64,000 nucleotides of DNA, from contig JAAYCM010000131.1 in the NCBI GenBank assembly GCA_012729765.1, positions 1 through 64,000 on the forward strand. The letters are read 5' to 3'. The position numbers were made by a program, and so were the translations under genes. The notes under the pieces are model-generated. The model did no database searches. It saw only the letters and a list, made by a program, of their open reading frames with translations, and was not told where the DNA came from. Positions within the stretch are counted from its first letter, which is position 1. Each line of letters begins with the position of its first letter. The DNA comes from Chloroflexota bacterium (GTDB taxonomy: Bacteria; Chloroflexota; Anaerolineae; Aggregatilineales; Aggregatilineaceae). Positions 18,861 through 27,421 of the stretch are shown piece after piece.

Positions 18861-20706
18861 CTTCGACCGCCGCCCACTGCTCGCGGCGCTGCTGATTCTG
18901 CTGGCCGCCCTGGGGCTGCTGGCCGCTACCGGCTGGAGTCGTCTTGCCGCCGCGCAGGACGTGACGCCCACCATCGACCCGGCCTTGCCCGCCCCGACGC
19001 TGACCCCGACCACAGCACCCACCGCGACGCCCAGCCCGGAGCCGACGATCACGCCGACCAGCGCCGCGCCGACGCTCGTCCCGCCGACGCCAATCGCCCA
19101 GGACGCCACGCCGCTGCCCGTGCAGCAGGTCAGCGAGTCTGGCCTGGCCTATGCCCAGGAAAATAAGGTGCTGCGCATCGGGACCTATTTCAACGCCTAC
19201 CCGTTCGCCTGGCTCAACGAGCGCGGCATCATCGATGGCTACGAGGCCGAGATCATGCGTGCGATCGGGATCGAGCTGGGCGTCGAGCCGGAGTTCGTGC
19301 AGGTCACGCGCCGCAACGCCGTCCCCACCCTGCTCAGCGGCGAAGTCGATGTGCTGATCGGCCAGCAGATTCTCGCCCGCGACCGCAAAACCCGCCTGGA
19401 CTTCTCCCACCCCTACTATCTCAACGAGCAGCGGATGGTCGTCCAGACCGACAGCCCCTACACCAGTCTTGATCAGTTTGCCGGGCTGCCGGTCAGTGTC
19501 GAGATCGGAAGCCGCAGCGAGCGCGCCCTGCGCAACTTCAGCGCCGCGTCGGGCATCCAGTTCGACATCCGCACCTATTTCACCGAGAGCGAGGCGCTCG
19601 ACGCGCTGGCGCTGGGCGAGGTCCAGGGCATGGTCGGCGAGCTGGACAGCCTGCGCCGCGCCGGTCGCCAGCAGATGCGCCTGATCGATACGCCGGTGCT
19701 GTTCGAACCGTATGCGATCGTCGTCCGCCGTTGGGATGTGAATCTGCGCAACATCCTCAACCGCTCGCTCCAGCGGCTCCAGGCCAGCGGGCGCATGGAA
19801 GAGATTTTCGCCAACTGGTTCCCCGGCGAGTCGATGGATTTTCACGGTCTGATCCCGGTTTACGACACGCTCTACGAGGACGAGCGCGGGCTGGACCAGT
19901 TCAATACCGATCTGCCGCTGCCCGCCCATCCGGTCCTGGAGCGGATCGAGGGCGGCCTGCCGATCCGCGTGGCAGGCGTGGCGACCACTGAGGAGATGCC
20001 GACTCAGGTCCGGCTGATGAACGCCTTCAATCGGGCGCTGCTCGAGGACATGGCGCAGCGTTGGGGCGCGCAGATCGAGTTCGTGCCGGATTCAGTCCAG
20101 AACCCGGTCGATCTCGTGGCAAATGGCCAGGCCGATCTCGCCATCGGGGTTACGCCGCGCTGGGATGGCGCGGACCGCGTCGAGTATTCGCTGCCCTACA
20201 TCCTGCACGGCAACCGGATCGCCGTGCCGACCCGCTCGGACCTCAACAGCCTCTACGATTTCCTGGGGACCGGCTGGTGGATCGGCTTCTTTGCTGACAG
20301 CCCCGGCGACGAGGAGACGTTCCGGAAGTATGCCGAAGCCTATGGCGTCGAGCAGAACATCCGCACGTTTGCGATCCAGCGCGAATCGGATGCGCTCTAT
20401 ACCATGCTGGTCGAGAACAATATCTCGGCGATCTACGGCGACAATCTGCGCCTGCTGGCCCTGCTGCGCGCCAGCGATAACCCCGACGAGGTGCGCATCT
20501 TAGAGGATTGGTACGGGGATGTCCTGCCGACGAGCTTCGCCGTGCCGCGCAACGACGCCGACTTCCGCGCCCTGGTCGATCACACACTGCAGGATATGGC
20601 CGCCGACCACACCTACCAGCGCCTCTGGGCGGAGCATTTCGGGCTGGGCGACCCGCTCAATATCCCGGTGTGGCCCGCCCACAGCCCGGACGAGGTTGAA
20701 GACTAG
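18832..20706 (+). CDS. Tandem family-3 solute-binding protein
   Basis: A 624-residue secreted protein. A hydrophobic signal (about residues 13-31, LAAAQ cleavage site) is followed by a Pro/Thr linker (about 44-100) and two successive family-3 periplasmic binding domains (about 105-345 and 385-620). The first has the usual LRIGTYFNAYPFAWLNERG opening and ends GRMEEIFANWF; the second opens with IRVAGVATTEEMPT and ends TYQRLWAEHFG. No transporter genes are adjacent. Such repeats also occur as sensor or exported proteins, so import is not proven. The ATG at 18832 lies within nadD; a TTG at 18805 is an alternative. Its stop codon lies in the left CTAG of repeat copy 3. Confidence 0.85.
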   Translation: MNRPTHRKFNFDRRPLLAALLILLAALGLLAATGWSRLAAAQDVTPTIDPALPAPTLTPTTAPTATPSPEPTITPTSAAPTLVPPTPIAQDATPLPVQQVSESGLAYAQENKVLRIGTYFNAYPFAWLNERGIIDGYEAEIMRAIGIELGVEPEFVQVTRRNAVPTLLSGEVDVLIGQQILARDRKTRLDFSHPYYLNEQRMVVQTDSPYTSLDQFAGLPVSVEIGSRSERALRNFSAASGIQFDIRTYFTESEALDALALGEVQGMVGELDSLRRAGRQQMRLIDTPVLFEPYAIVVRRWDVNLRNILNRSLQRLQASGRMEEIFANWFPGESMDFHGLIPVYDTLYEDERGLDQFNTDLPLPAHPVLERIEGGLPIRVAGVATTEEMPTQVRLMNAFNRALLEDMAQRWGAQIEFVPDSVQNPVDLVANGQADLAIGVTPRWDGADRVEYSLPYILHGNRIAVPTRSDLNSLYDFLGTGWWIGFFADSPGDEETFRKYAEAYGVEQNIRTFAIQRESDALYTMLVENNISAIYGDNLRLLALLRASDNPDEVRILEDWYGDVLPTSFAVPRNDADFRALVDHTLQDMAADHTYQRLWAEHFGLGDPLNIPVWPAHSPDEVED

Positions 20707-20880
20707 GCGCATGTGGTGCACTTTTACCCCCCATCCCCCGGCCCCTTCCCCCACGCTGTCGCGGAGGGAAGGGGAGATCAACGGCGGTTTTGAAGTCCTT
20801 CCCACCTTGTGGGGGAAGGATTTAGGATGGGGGGATGTAATTGCCTTGCTCAGTGTTCCACAGTACACAGCGGTCGCTAG
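20703..20880 (+). mobile_element. CTAG-bounded MITE-like repeat, copy 3
   Basis: A 178-bp copy filling the whole gap between two convergent genes. Its left CTAG (20703-20706) contains the stop of the tandem binding protein and its right CTAG (20877-20880) contains the stop of the SDR gene on the other strand. If the CTAG is a target duplication, the two genes once overlapped at one CTAG. Terminal repeats are more diverged than in copy 1; the internal hairpin arms are intact. Confidence 0.8.
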
Positions 20881-21824
20881 AACCCCCGCGACCACATGAA
20901 GCGCACCAGTTCCGGCAGATAGTGGCGCTGCGGCATATACGTCAGCAGCGTATCCTCGAAGCGCACCGGGCGCACATCGCAGTAATCGTGCAGATTGCCG
21001 AGCTTGGCCGTGCGGTTGCTCGCCAGAATGTCGAACCACTGCGGCGTCATCGGCCAGCGTGGGACGAAGCGGTTCATCAGCGCGGTCAGGTTGCGCAGCG
21101 TGTGCGGCGGGATGCTGATGATCGTCCGTTTCGCCCCAGAGACGCGCATCACCGTGCGGATCATCTCGTTGTACGTCACATATTCCGCCCCGCCGATCTC
21201 AATCGTCGCGTCCACCAGGTCGAGCTTCTCCAGGCTGTTGTCGAGCGCCTTAACCAGATCGTCGATATACAGCGGGTGCAGCAGGCTCTCGCCCTTGCCC
21301 GGCTGCAAGAAGAAGATCGGATTGGTGCGCAGCAGCATGGCGATAGCGTTGACAAAGCGATCTTCCGGCCCGAAGATGATCCCGCAGCGCAGGATAGTAT
21401 AGGCGATGCCGCTGTTGCGGATCAGCGCTTCGGCCTGCCCCTTGACGCGCAGCAGCATATAGGCCGAGGCCGGCTCCGCGCCCAACTGGCTCAGGTAAAA
21501 CAGGCGGCCAATCCGGGCCGAGCGCGCCACCGCGATCAGGTTTTGCGTGCCTTCCAGGTCGATCTGCTGCAGGTCGCGGCGCTTGCCCCACCACTGCCCG
21601 CTCGCCAGATGGAACACGGTATGCACGCCCTGCATCACGCCGTGCAAGCCCTGCGCGTCGGTCAGATCGCCCACCGACACCTCGACGCTTACCGGCCAGC
21701 CGAGCTGCTCCGTGCGCATGCCGCGCCGGGGGTGGACCAGCGCCCGCACCGGGTGTCCGGCCAGCGCCAGATGATTGACCAGAGTCCGCCCCACGAAACC
21801 ACTTGCACCTGTGACCAGGATCAT
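20877..21824 (-). CDS. NAD(P)-binding SDR protein (NDUFA9-like)
   Basis: A 315-residue atypical short-chain dehydrogenase. The N-terminal Rossmann motif is ILVTGASGFVGR. The usual YxxxK pair is not in place: the matching region reads YMLLRVKGQAE, so it resembles the NmrA/NDUFA9 group, which often binds NAD(P)H without classical catalysis. A C-terminal helical region (about 215-315) has several aromatic residues. No partner genes hint at a substrate. It is read alone on the minus strand, and its stop codon lies within the right CTAG of repeat copy 3. Confidence 0.8.
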   Translation of the reverse strand: MILVTGASGFVGRTLVNHLALAGHPVRALVHPRRGMRTEQLGWPVSVEVSVGDLTDAQGLHGVMQGVHTVFHLASGQWWGKRRDLQQIDLEGTQNLIAVARSARIGRLFYLSQLGAEPASAYMLLRVKGQAEALIRNSGIAYTILRCGIIFGPEDRFVNAIAMLLRTNPIFFLQPGKGESLLHPLYIDDLVKALDNSLEKLDLVDATIEIGGAEYVTYNEMIRTVMRVSGAKRTIISIPPHTLRNLTALMNRFVPRWPMTPQWFDILASNRTAKLGNLHDYCDVRPVRFEDTLLTYMPQRHYLPELVRFMWSRGF

Positions 21825-21951
21825 CGTTGTTCTTGCCTCCGGCGCGCCATTATACCACGGGGCCCGGCAGGATTAAGGTCTAGCGTGCAACCTTTGGCGC
21901 GCCGCCGGGTTATACACGACGAAACAATGCATCATCACGCGGCTCAACGCA

Positions 21952-21960
21952 TGGTATAAT
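21952..21960 (+). promoter_or_regulatory. Extended -10 promoter for fabF-fabH
   Basis: TGGTATAAT (TGn plus a perfect TATAAT at 21955-21960) lies 88 bases before the GTG start of fabF. No -35 box is convincing. Confidence 0.5.
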
Positions 21961-22048
21961 GGGTCGCTTGCAGACGCTTGACGCCTGTGATTCAGGGCCA
22001 ATCTGACCGGCTGCCGGCAGCAGCCTGTATCATCGGAGGGGTAATTCA

Positions 22049-23305
22049 GTGGAAGCAAAACGCGTGGTTGTCACAGGATTGGGCATTCTTTGTCCGGTCG
22101 GCAACTCACCAGATGAAGCCTGGCAGAACGCTGCCAGCGGAGTTTCTGGGGCCGAGACCATCCCCGATTTCGTAGAGCAGAATCTCAAGGTCCAGTTCGG
22201 CGGCACGGTCAAGAACTTTGACGCCGAGACATTTATGGGGCGGCGCGAGTTCCGCCGCACCGATCCTGTGACCCAGATGGGGCTCTATGTCAGCGCTCAG
22301 GCGCTTGAGGATTCCGGCCTGAAGGTGGACGAAACGGACTCGAAGCGCTTCGGCGTGGTGATGGGCACCGGCATCGGCGGCATTCAATCGCTGCTGGACG
22401 GTCTGATGCTGTACCTCGAAAAAGGTCCTTCCAGCGTCAGCCCCCTGCTCCTGCCGATGATGCTCCCCGACAGCCCGGCGGGCAAGATCGCAATCGACCT
22501 CGGCCTACGCGGGCCGAACATGGCGATCTCGACCGCGTGCGCGACCGGCAACAACTGCATCGGCGAAGCCTACGAGATCATCCGGCGCGGAGACGCCGAC
22601 GTGATGGTCGCGGGCAGCTCCGAAGCCGCCCTGATCGGCATCACGGTGGCCAGCCTGTCGAATATGCAGGCCGTCTCGCGCCGCAACGGGGACCCCACAG
22701 GCGCGTCGCGGCCCTTCGCCGCTGACCGTGACGGCTTCGTGATCGCCGAAGGTGCAGCCGCGCTGATCCTTGAAGATCTGGAGCACGCCAAAGCACGCGG
22801 CGCGCGGATCTATGCTGAGCTGGTCGGCTATGGCAGCACGTGCGACGCGTTCCACGTGACCGCCCCGATGGAAAATGGCGAAGGCGCGCAGGAAGCCATG
22901 CGTCTCGCGCTCCGGGATGCCGGGCTGCAGCCGGAGCAGATCAGCTACATCAACGCGCACGGCACCAGCACGCAGCTCAACGATGTGAGCGAGACGCGCG
23001 CGATCAAGGCTGTCTTTGGCGAGCATGCCTACGACACGCGGATCAGCTCGACCAAGTCCGTGACCGGCCACCTGATGGGCGCAGCGGGCAGCGTCGAAGC
23101 CGTCTTCAGCGTCAAAGCCATCACCGAACAATTCATCCCGCCCACCATCAACCTGCATACGCCCGACCCCGAATGCGATCTGAACTACACGCCCAACCAG
23201 GGTGTGTCTGCCGAAATCGAGTATGTCATGAGCAACTCGTTCGGCTTTGGGGGGCATAATGCGGTGTTGATATTCAGCAAGTACAGCGAGAATGATCGAC
23301 ACTAA
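22049..23305 (+). CDS. fabF: Beta-ketoacyl-ACP synthase II
   Basis: A 418-residue condensing enzyme of fatty acid elongation that adds two carbons from malonyl-ACP. The catalytic residues are in place: C164 (STACATGNN), H304 (INAHGTST), K336 and H341 (SVTGHLMGAAG). The start is GTG at 22049, with GGAGGGG (22035-22041) at the correct distance. It overlaps fabH by 14 bases, so the two are co-transcribed and translationally coupled. No acpP, fabD or fabG is adjacent, unlike the usual fab cluster. Confidence 0.97.
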   Translation: MEAKRVVVTGLGILCPVGNSPDEAWQNAASGVSGAETIPDFVEQNLKVQFGGTVKNFDAETFMGRREFRRTDPVTQMGLYVSAQALEDSGLKVDETDSKRFGVVMGTGIGGIQSLLDGLMLYLEKGPSSVSPLLLPMMLPDSPAGKIAIDLGLRGPNMAISTACATGNNCIGEAYEIIRRGDADVMVAGSSEAALIGITVASLSNMQAVSRRNGDPTGASRPFAADRDGFVIAEGAAALILEDLEHAKARGARIYAELVGYGSTCDAFHVTAPMENGEGAQEAMRLALRDAGLQPEQISYINAHGTSTQLNDVSETRAIKAVFGEHAYDTRISSTKSVTGHLMGAAGSVEAVFSVKAITEQFIPPTINLHTPDPECDLNYTPNQGVSAEIEYVMSNSFGFGGHNAVLIFSKYSENDRH

Positions 23306-24545
23306 ACTGCGTTCACGGCTGTTTCCGAGCCGGGTCCACCACGCGCCCCGGCCCCGCACGCTGCGCTATGCCCATCTGATCGGCTGGGGCATGGAAGTTC
23401 CGTCGCAGGTGCTCTCCAACTCCGATCTCGAAGCGATCGTGGATACCGACGACGAGTGGATCGTCAGCCGGACCGGGATCAAAGAGCGCCGGATTGCCGA
23501 GCCGCGCGAGACGACCACCAGCCTCGCCACACGCGCCGCGCAGAAGGCGCTTGACGTGGCCGACGTGCTGCCCAGCGAGATCGATCTGATCATCGTCGCC
23601 ACCGCCACGCCCGAATACATCTTCCCCAGCACGGCCAGCATGGTCCAGGATATGCTCGGCGCGACCAACGCCGGGGCCTTCGACCTCAGCGCGGCCTGCT
23701 CCGGCTTCGTCTATGGGCTGGACATGGCGTGCAGCAAGATTCGCACCGGCGAGATCACAACGGCGGTCGTGATCGGGGCCGAAACGCTCAGCCGTGTGGT
23801 GGACTGGACCGACCGGGGCACGTGCATCCTGTTTGGCGATGGCGCGGGCGCGGTCGTGCTCCAGGGCAGCGATCTGCCGGGCGGCATCCTGAGCAGCATC
23901 CTGCGCTCGGATGGCTCCGGCTGGGATATGCTCACCCTGCCGACGGTCAGCAGCCGCGACACGTACCTGCAAGACGGCATCCACCAGATGCACCGTATCT
24001 ACATGGATGGCAAGGGCGTCTACCGCTTTGCGACGCGCATCATCGGCGACAGCATCCGGGACGCGCTGGAAATGGCCGGGCTGACCACCGACGATCTGGC
24101 GATGGTCATCCCCCACCAGGCCAACCAGCGTATCATCGATTACGCCGCCAAGGCGCTGAAGATTCCCGAAGAGAAGGTGTACAGCAACGTCGCGCGCTTC
24201 GGCAACACATCCGCCGCGTCGATCCCGATCGCGCTGGCCGAGGCTGCCGAAGCCGGGAAGATCAAGCCGGGCGATGTGCTGGCGCTGGTCGGATTCGGCG
24301 GTGGGCTGTCGTGGGCGACGACGATCATCGAGTGGTCCTCGCGGCCCGAACGCCCCGCCTACTCGCTGACCTGGGGCCGTCGCCAGGGTGAGTATGCGAT
24401 CGCGGGCGTGCGGCGTCCGATCGTGCGCTGGTGGCGTCGCCTGATGCTGCTCTCACCCAGCAGCATTATCCGCTATTCCCGCTACCTGCTCACCCGCCGC
24501 AACGGGGCCGCCCCACCCCACCCCTCGGACGACGACAACCGCTAA
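23292..24545 (+). CDS. fabH: Beta-ketoacyl-ACP synthase III with C-terminal extension
   Basis: A 417-residue enzyme that starts fatty acid synthesis by condensing an acyl-CoA with malonyl-ACP. The triad is C136 (LSAACSGF), H275 (PHQANQRI) and N305 (FGNTSAAS). The thiolase fold ends near residue 350, yet the protein goes on for about 67 more residues. That tail is rich in Arg and Trp (RRPIVRWWRRLMLL), then aromatic, then a Pro/Asp tail, and may be amphipathic and touch the membrane. An N-terminal extension of about 25 residues is also present. The family is usually 310-340 residues long. Confidence 0.93.
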   Translation: MIDTKLRSRLFPSRVHHAPRPRTLRYAHLIGWGMEVPSQVLSNSDLEAIVDTDDEWIVSRTGIKERRIAEPRETTTSLATRAAQKALDVADVLPSEIDLIIVATATPEYIFPSTASMVQDMLGATNAGAFDLSAACSGFVYGLDMACSKIRTGEITTAVVIGAETLSRVVDWTDRGTCILFGDGAGAVVLQGSDLPGGILSSILRSDGSGWDMLTLPTVSSRDTYLQDGIHQMHRIYMDGKGVYRFATRIIGDSIRDALEMAGLTTDDLAMVIPHQANQRIIDYAAKALKIPEEKVYSNVARFGNTSAASIPIALAEAAEAGKIKPGDVLALVGFGGGLSWATTIIEWSSRPERPAYSLTWGRRQGEYAIAGVRRPIVRWWRRLMLLSPSSIIRYSRYLLTRRNGAAPPHPSDDDNR

Positions 24546-24558
24546 GACGCACATCACA

Positions 24559-24596
24559 AGCCGGGCGATTTCCTGAATACGAGGGGTCGCCCGGCT
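24559..24596 (+). terminator. Hairpin terminator after fabH
   Basis: AGCCGGGCGA (24559-24568) pairs perfectly with TCGCCCGGCT (24587-24596). No T tract follows. A very similar 38-base hairpin (25407-25444) lies on the other side of the acetyltransferase gene. Confidence 0.55.
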
Positions 24597-24743
24597 CTGA
24601 CTTCGGCTGGCACCCTGCCACACTTAGGCGTTTCACTTTGAATAACAAGTCGATAGTAAGAAGGTGCTTGCGCCGCGCTTGCAAGTGTGCAAGAATGAAG
24701 ATGTCCTGGCAGTTGCGGCGCGAGTTCTATGGGGGATAGTTAG

Positions 24744-25358
24744 ATGTCTTTCATAATAAAGCTATTACGAAACGCCTATATCAAGCTGTATACGATGGTG
24801 GTCCGGCGGCGCTTTAAGGTGTTAGGTTCCTACATTGATCCCCGGATCGATTTCACCAATCCGCAGTACATCAGCATCGGTAAGGGCACCTATATTCGCG
24901 CCCATACCTGGATTTATGCGATTGACAGTGACGCGGAGCGCAAAGGCATTTTTTCGCCGTCAATCGAGATCGGCGATCATTGCGTCATCGGGCGGTTCTG
25001 CTACATCACCGCTTCGAACCGGATCGTGATCGAAGACTACGCCTACATTATGGAAGGGGTCCTGATCACCGACAGCAGCCACGGTTATGAGGATATTTCC
25101 GTCCCCATCATCCGCCAGCCGCTCGTCTCGAAGGGCCCCATTATCATCAAGCGCGGCGCGTGGATCGGAACCGGCGCGCGGATCATGGGCAAGCTCCAGA
25201 TTGGCTGCAACAGCGTGGTGGCCTGCAACGCCGTTGTCACCCATGATGTACCGGATTACTGTGTTGTCGCGGGCGTCCCGGCAAAGATTGTGAAGCGGTA
25301 CGATCCCGATACGCAGCGCTGGGTCAGTGTTAAAGACAGTAGTCCCGCCGCAAGCTGA
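24744..25358 (+). CDS. Hexapeptide-repeat acyltransferase
   Basis: A 204-residue left-handed beta-helix acyltransferase of the WbbJ/maltose-O-acetyltransferase type, which usually moves acetyl groups from acetyl-CoA to a sugar. Hexapeptide repeats run from about residue 48 (ISIGKGTYI) to 180, with the catalytic-type His in SSHGYED near residue 113 and the C-terminal VVAGVPAKIVKRYD. The N-terminus (1-30) is basic and hydrophobic and may sit on the membrane. It is read from ATG 24744 after a weak GGGGGA site. Its job may be in surface polysaccharide modification, from the family only. Confidence 0.87.
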   Translation: MSFIIKLLRNAYIKLYTMVVRRRFKVLGSYIDPRIDFTNPQYISIGKGTYIRAHTWIYAIDSDAERKGIFSPSIEIGDHCVIGRFCYITASNRIVIEDYAYIMEGVLITDSSHGYEDISVPIIRQPLVSKGPIIIKRGAWIGTGARIMGKLQIGCNSVVACNAVVTHDVPDYCVVAGVPAKIVKRYDPDTQRWVSVKDSSPAAS

Positions 25359-25406
25359 GGCCGCCGCCGCAACGCGATCCCGCCGACCACAACCAACGGA
25401 AACAAA

Positions 25407-25444
25407 AGCCGTGCGATTCCTCATCATTCAGGGATCGCCCGGCT
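25407..25444. terminator. Bidirectional terminator between acyltransferase and orf576
   Basis: AGCCGTGCGAT (25407-25417) pairs with ATCGCCCGGCT (25434-25444), with one mismatch. On the minus strand a TTTTGTTT tract follows, which fits termination of orf576. It matches the hairpin at 24559-24596 in length and in both ends. Confidence 0.65.
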
Positions 25445-25448
25445 ATAA

Positions 25449-27179
25449 TTATTCCCGGCTTCGCATACGTATGATATAGTGTGGGCAGTCTTTGCCACAA
25501 TAACCACACTCCGGACAAATAAGCCTGCCGCATTTAGGGCAATGTTCTTCCTTACCCCACACTAGGGGGCTATACCCGCATTTCTTTGAAGTTGTTTTTT
25601 TTCCACCACAATAAGCAATTAGAGTTTCCCATCGAGCTTTGGTATCTCGCTTTCCCTTTAAGATGTTTAGTCCCACCAGCTTGAAAGCGCGATAGCTCGT
25701 AATATCTCCCTTTTCATTACCCCAAAGTGTTGATAGCGTAGTGATTAGGGTTTCAATTGTTTTCAGCGGATCGTAGATAAAGAGCGGATACTCATGATTA
25801 ACATCATCCGTGAAAAGGAAGCGCTCATAGTTTTTAGGATGATAGTTGAGTCGATTACCAGAGCTACGTGACGTTTCAAGAAAATGCGAAAGGATCGTAC
25901 AAAACAGAAAAGGCAGAGATAAGCCAATCTCATCTCGCCATGAGGCAATAAGTGCAATAAAGGAACGCTCCCAGTCTGCCAGGGCTTCTGGTCGCCAACA
26001 TTTATCAATACGAATCCCGCTAGCAATGAGAATCGGCAAGATGTTCGTTGGACTAGTTCCAGTAGCTTCGATCAGTAAGTTTCTCCAGTATTCCCACAGC
26101 CTTGATTTAGGGCATGATAGCTTGGCTGAAGTCGCCAGGATTACATCTCTAGCTTGGTAGAACGGCTCTGGATAATCAAATAGCCAAGGGGGAAGAAACT
26201 GTCGAGAATCTTGCATATTATCAATATCAACTACGAGCGTTTCCGACTCAAAAGTCTGTTTTAATCTGTGAATTTTTCGCCAGTTTGTTTCTCCAAGCAC
26301 TACTATACCCGTTTCACATCTGGCAGTTTCTGGTGAAACAAGGGAATCCGGCCACAAATAGTTCGATAGAACGCCAACGATGCTTACATCTTCATCATTC
26401 CTGTTCAGTTTGAACTTGGGTACACAATGATCTACATAGGTATTCTTGTTATGCTCTGCTCGACGCGCATTCTTGACATCGTAGGGACAACCATTTACTT
26501 CCAAGTCGTGAGTTGTCCAGTCCCCTAGATCATTAGAATAAAGCTGTTGAATAGAAATATCTTCAACTTCAAACCCATGATGCTGAAAGAAAGCTACAGC
26601 TGCTTTCTCAGCAACACGCGCAGAGAGCAACCTTCCCAATTCCCAATTTTTCTCATACTCAGCAGAGACAGTCGGCCAGATATCTCCTAAGTCTATCTCA
26701 CTCCTTAGGACTTCATCTCTGCTCCAATGTAAAGCTAGGCTAACATCATCTTCAGTGAGAATCGGATGCTGGATTTCCGCAACAATTCGGTTTATTGGAA
26801 CTTGAGAAGAGCGCTTAACGAATGGCACGATTTCTCTGTCTACTGCTTGTGCTAGCTTTTCTGCTCGCCGCTTACGCGCCTTTGCCTTTGCCAAGCGCCT
26901 CTTTTTTAATTTGCGTATTTTCTTAATACGTTTAGCTAACCTACCCGATAGAATTAGTGGCTCAAATTTGTCTAAGGAACAATTAAAGCTGTAGCATTTG
27001 CATGAAAAGCCGTCATGGCTTACAAAAAAGTAACCTCCAGGTTCAATGGATTCTATAATGCCATAACCGTTTCTTATGTTTTCCACTTCAACGCCTAAAA
27101 GCAAATCCCATTGTAAAAGGTTATTCCTTACATACTTACGAAATTCCTTCCACGAAACTGTAATTGTTTCTTCAGACAC
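25449..27179 (-). CDS. AT-rich orphan gene, possible PD-(D/E)XK nuclease with zinc ribbon
   Basis: A 576-residue protein of unknown function. Base use is far more AT-rich (about 40% GC by eye) than its neighbours, pointing to transfer. Visible parts: an N-terminal beta-rich segment (about 1-75); a Lys/Arg-rich helix (about 80-112); a region matching the PD-(D/E)XK nuclease pattern, with E191, a hydrophobic GFEVEDISIQQL strand, D225 in HDLEV and D234-x-K236 in YDVKN; a helical middle (about 350-520); and a cysteine cluster at C534, C547, C550, C555, C558, C561 and C565 like one or two zinc ribbons. The start is GTG 27179, with GGAGG (27189-27193) nine bases upstream. A stand-alone restriction or defence nuclease is plausible but unproven. 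Confidence 0.6.
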   Translation of the reverse strand: MSEETITVSWKEFRKYVRNNLLQWDLLLGVEVENIRNGYGIIESIEPGGYFFVSHDGFSCKCYSFNCSLDKFEPLILSGRLAKRIKKIRKLKKRRLAKAKARKRRAEKLAQAVDREIVPFVKRSSQVPINRIVAEIQHPILTEDDVSLALHWSRDEVLRSEIDLGDIWPTVSAEYEKNWELGRLLSARVAEKAAVAFFQHHGFEVEDISIQQLYSNDLGDWTTHDLEVNGCPYDVKNARRAEHNKNTYVDHCVPKFKLNRNDEDVSIVGVLSNYLWPDSLVSPETARCETGIVVLGETNWRKIHRLKQTFESETLVVDIDNMQDSRQFLPPWLFDYPEPFYQARDVILATSAKLSCPKSRLWEYWRNLLIEATGTSPTNILPILIASGIRIDKCWRPEALADWERSFIALIASWRDEIGLSLPFLFCTILSHFLETSRSSGNRLNYHPKNYERFLFTDDVNHEYPLFIYDPLKTIETLITTLSTLWGNEKGDITSYRAFKLVGLNILKGKRDTKARWETLIAYCGGKKTTSKKCGYSPLVWGKEEHCPKCGRLICPECGYCGKDCPHYIIRMRSRE

Positions 27180-27256
27180 TTCGCTTAGCCTCCGACTTGT
27201 ACTAGCTTAATTCAAACAGCAAGAGTAGTATGTGAAATATAATAAATTATAGCGTG

Positions 27257-27268
27257 GTATGATCATAC
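27257..27268. promoter_or_regulatory. Perfect 12-base palindrome in the orf576-alaS gap
   Basis: GTATGATCATAC is a perfect palindrome in the AT-rich divergent gap between orf576 (minus) and alaS (plus). It could be an operator for either gene. Confidence 0.3.
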
Positions 27269-27299
27269 GAAGTTTACTGTTTTTGTTCGAATCCACAAA

Positions 27300-27319
27300 T
27301 CTTCTACAGAAGTAGAAGA
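27300..27319 (+). promoter_or_regulatory. Hairpin in the alaS leader
   Basis: TCTTCTAC (27300-27307) pairs perfectly with GTAGAAGA (27312-27319) over an AGAA loop, about 100 bases before alaS. There is no T tract, and no T-box features were found. Confidence 0.35.
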
Positions 27320-27421
27320 GAATATTTCCCTTCTCCCGCCGCCCCCGCCATTGTCAAGCGCCGTGCCGTTCACTATAATCGCTGCGACGAAACCGACTAC
27401 CACACGAAAGACGCCGCAGCG

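Noticed and set aside
27285-27294. GTTCGAATCC, like a tRNA T-loop, beside the AT-rich gene (possible attachment site)
   Set aside because: The bases on each side do not form a T stem, no acceptor or anticodon arm fits, and no second copy was found on the far side of orf576.
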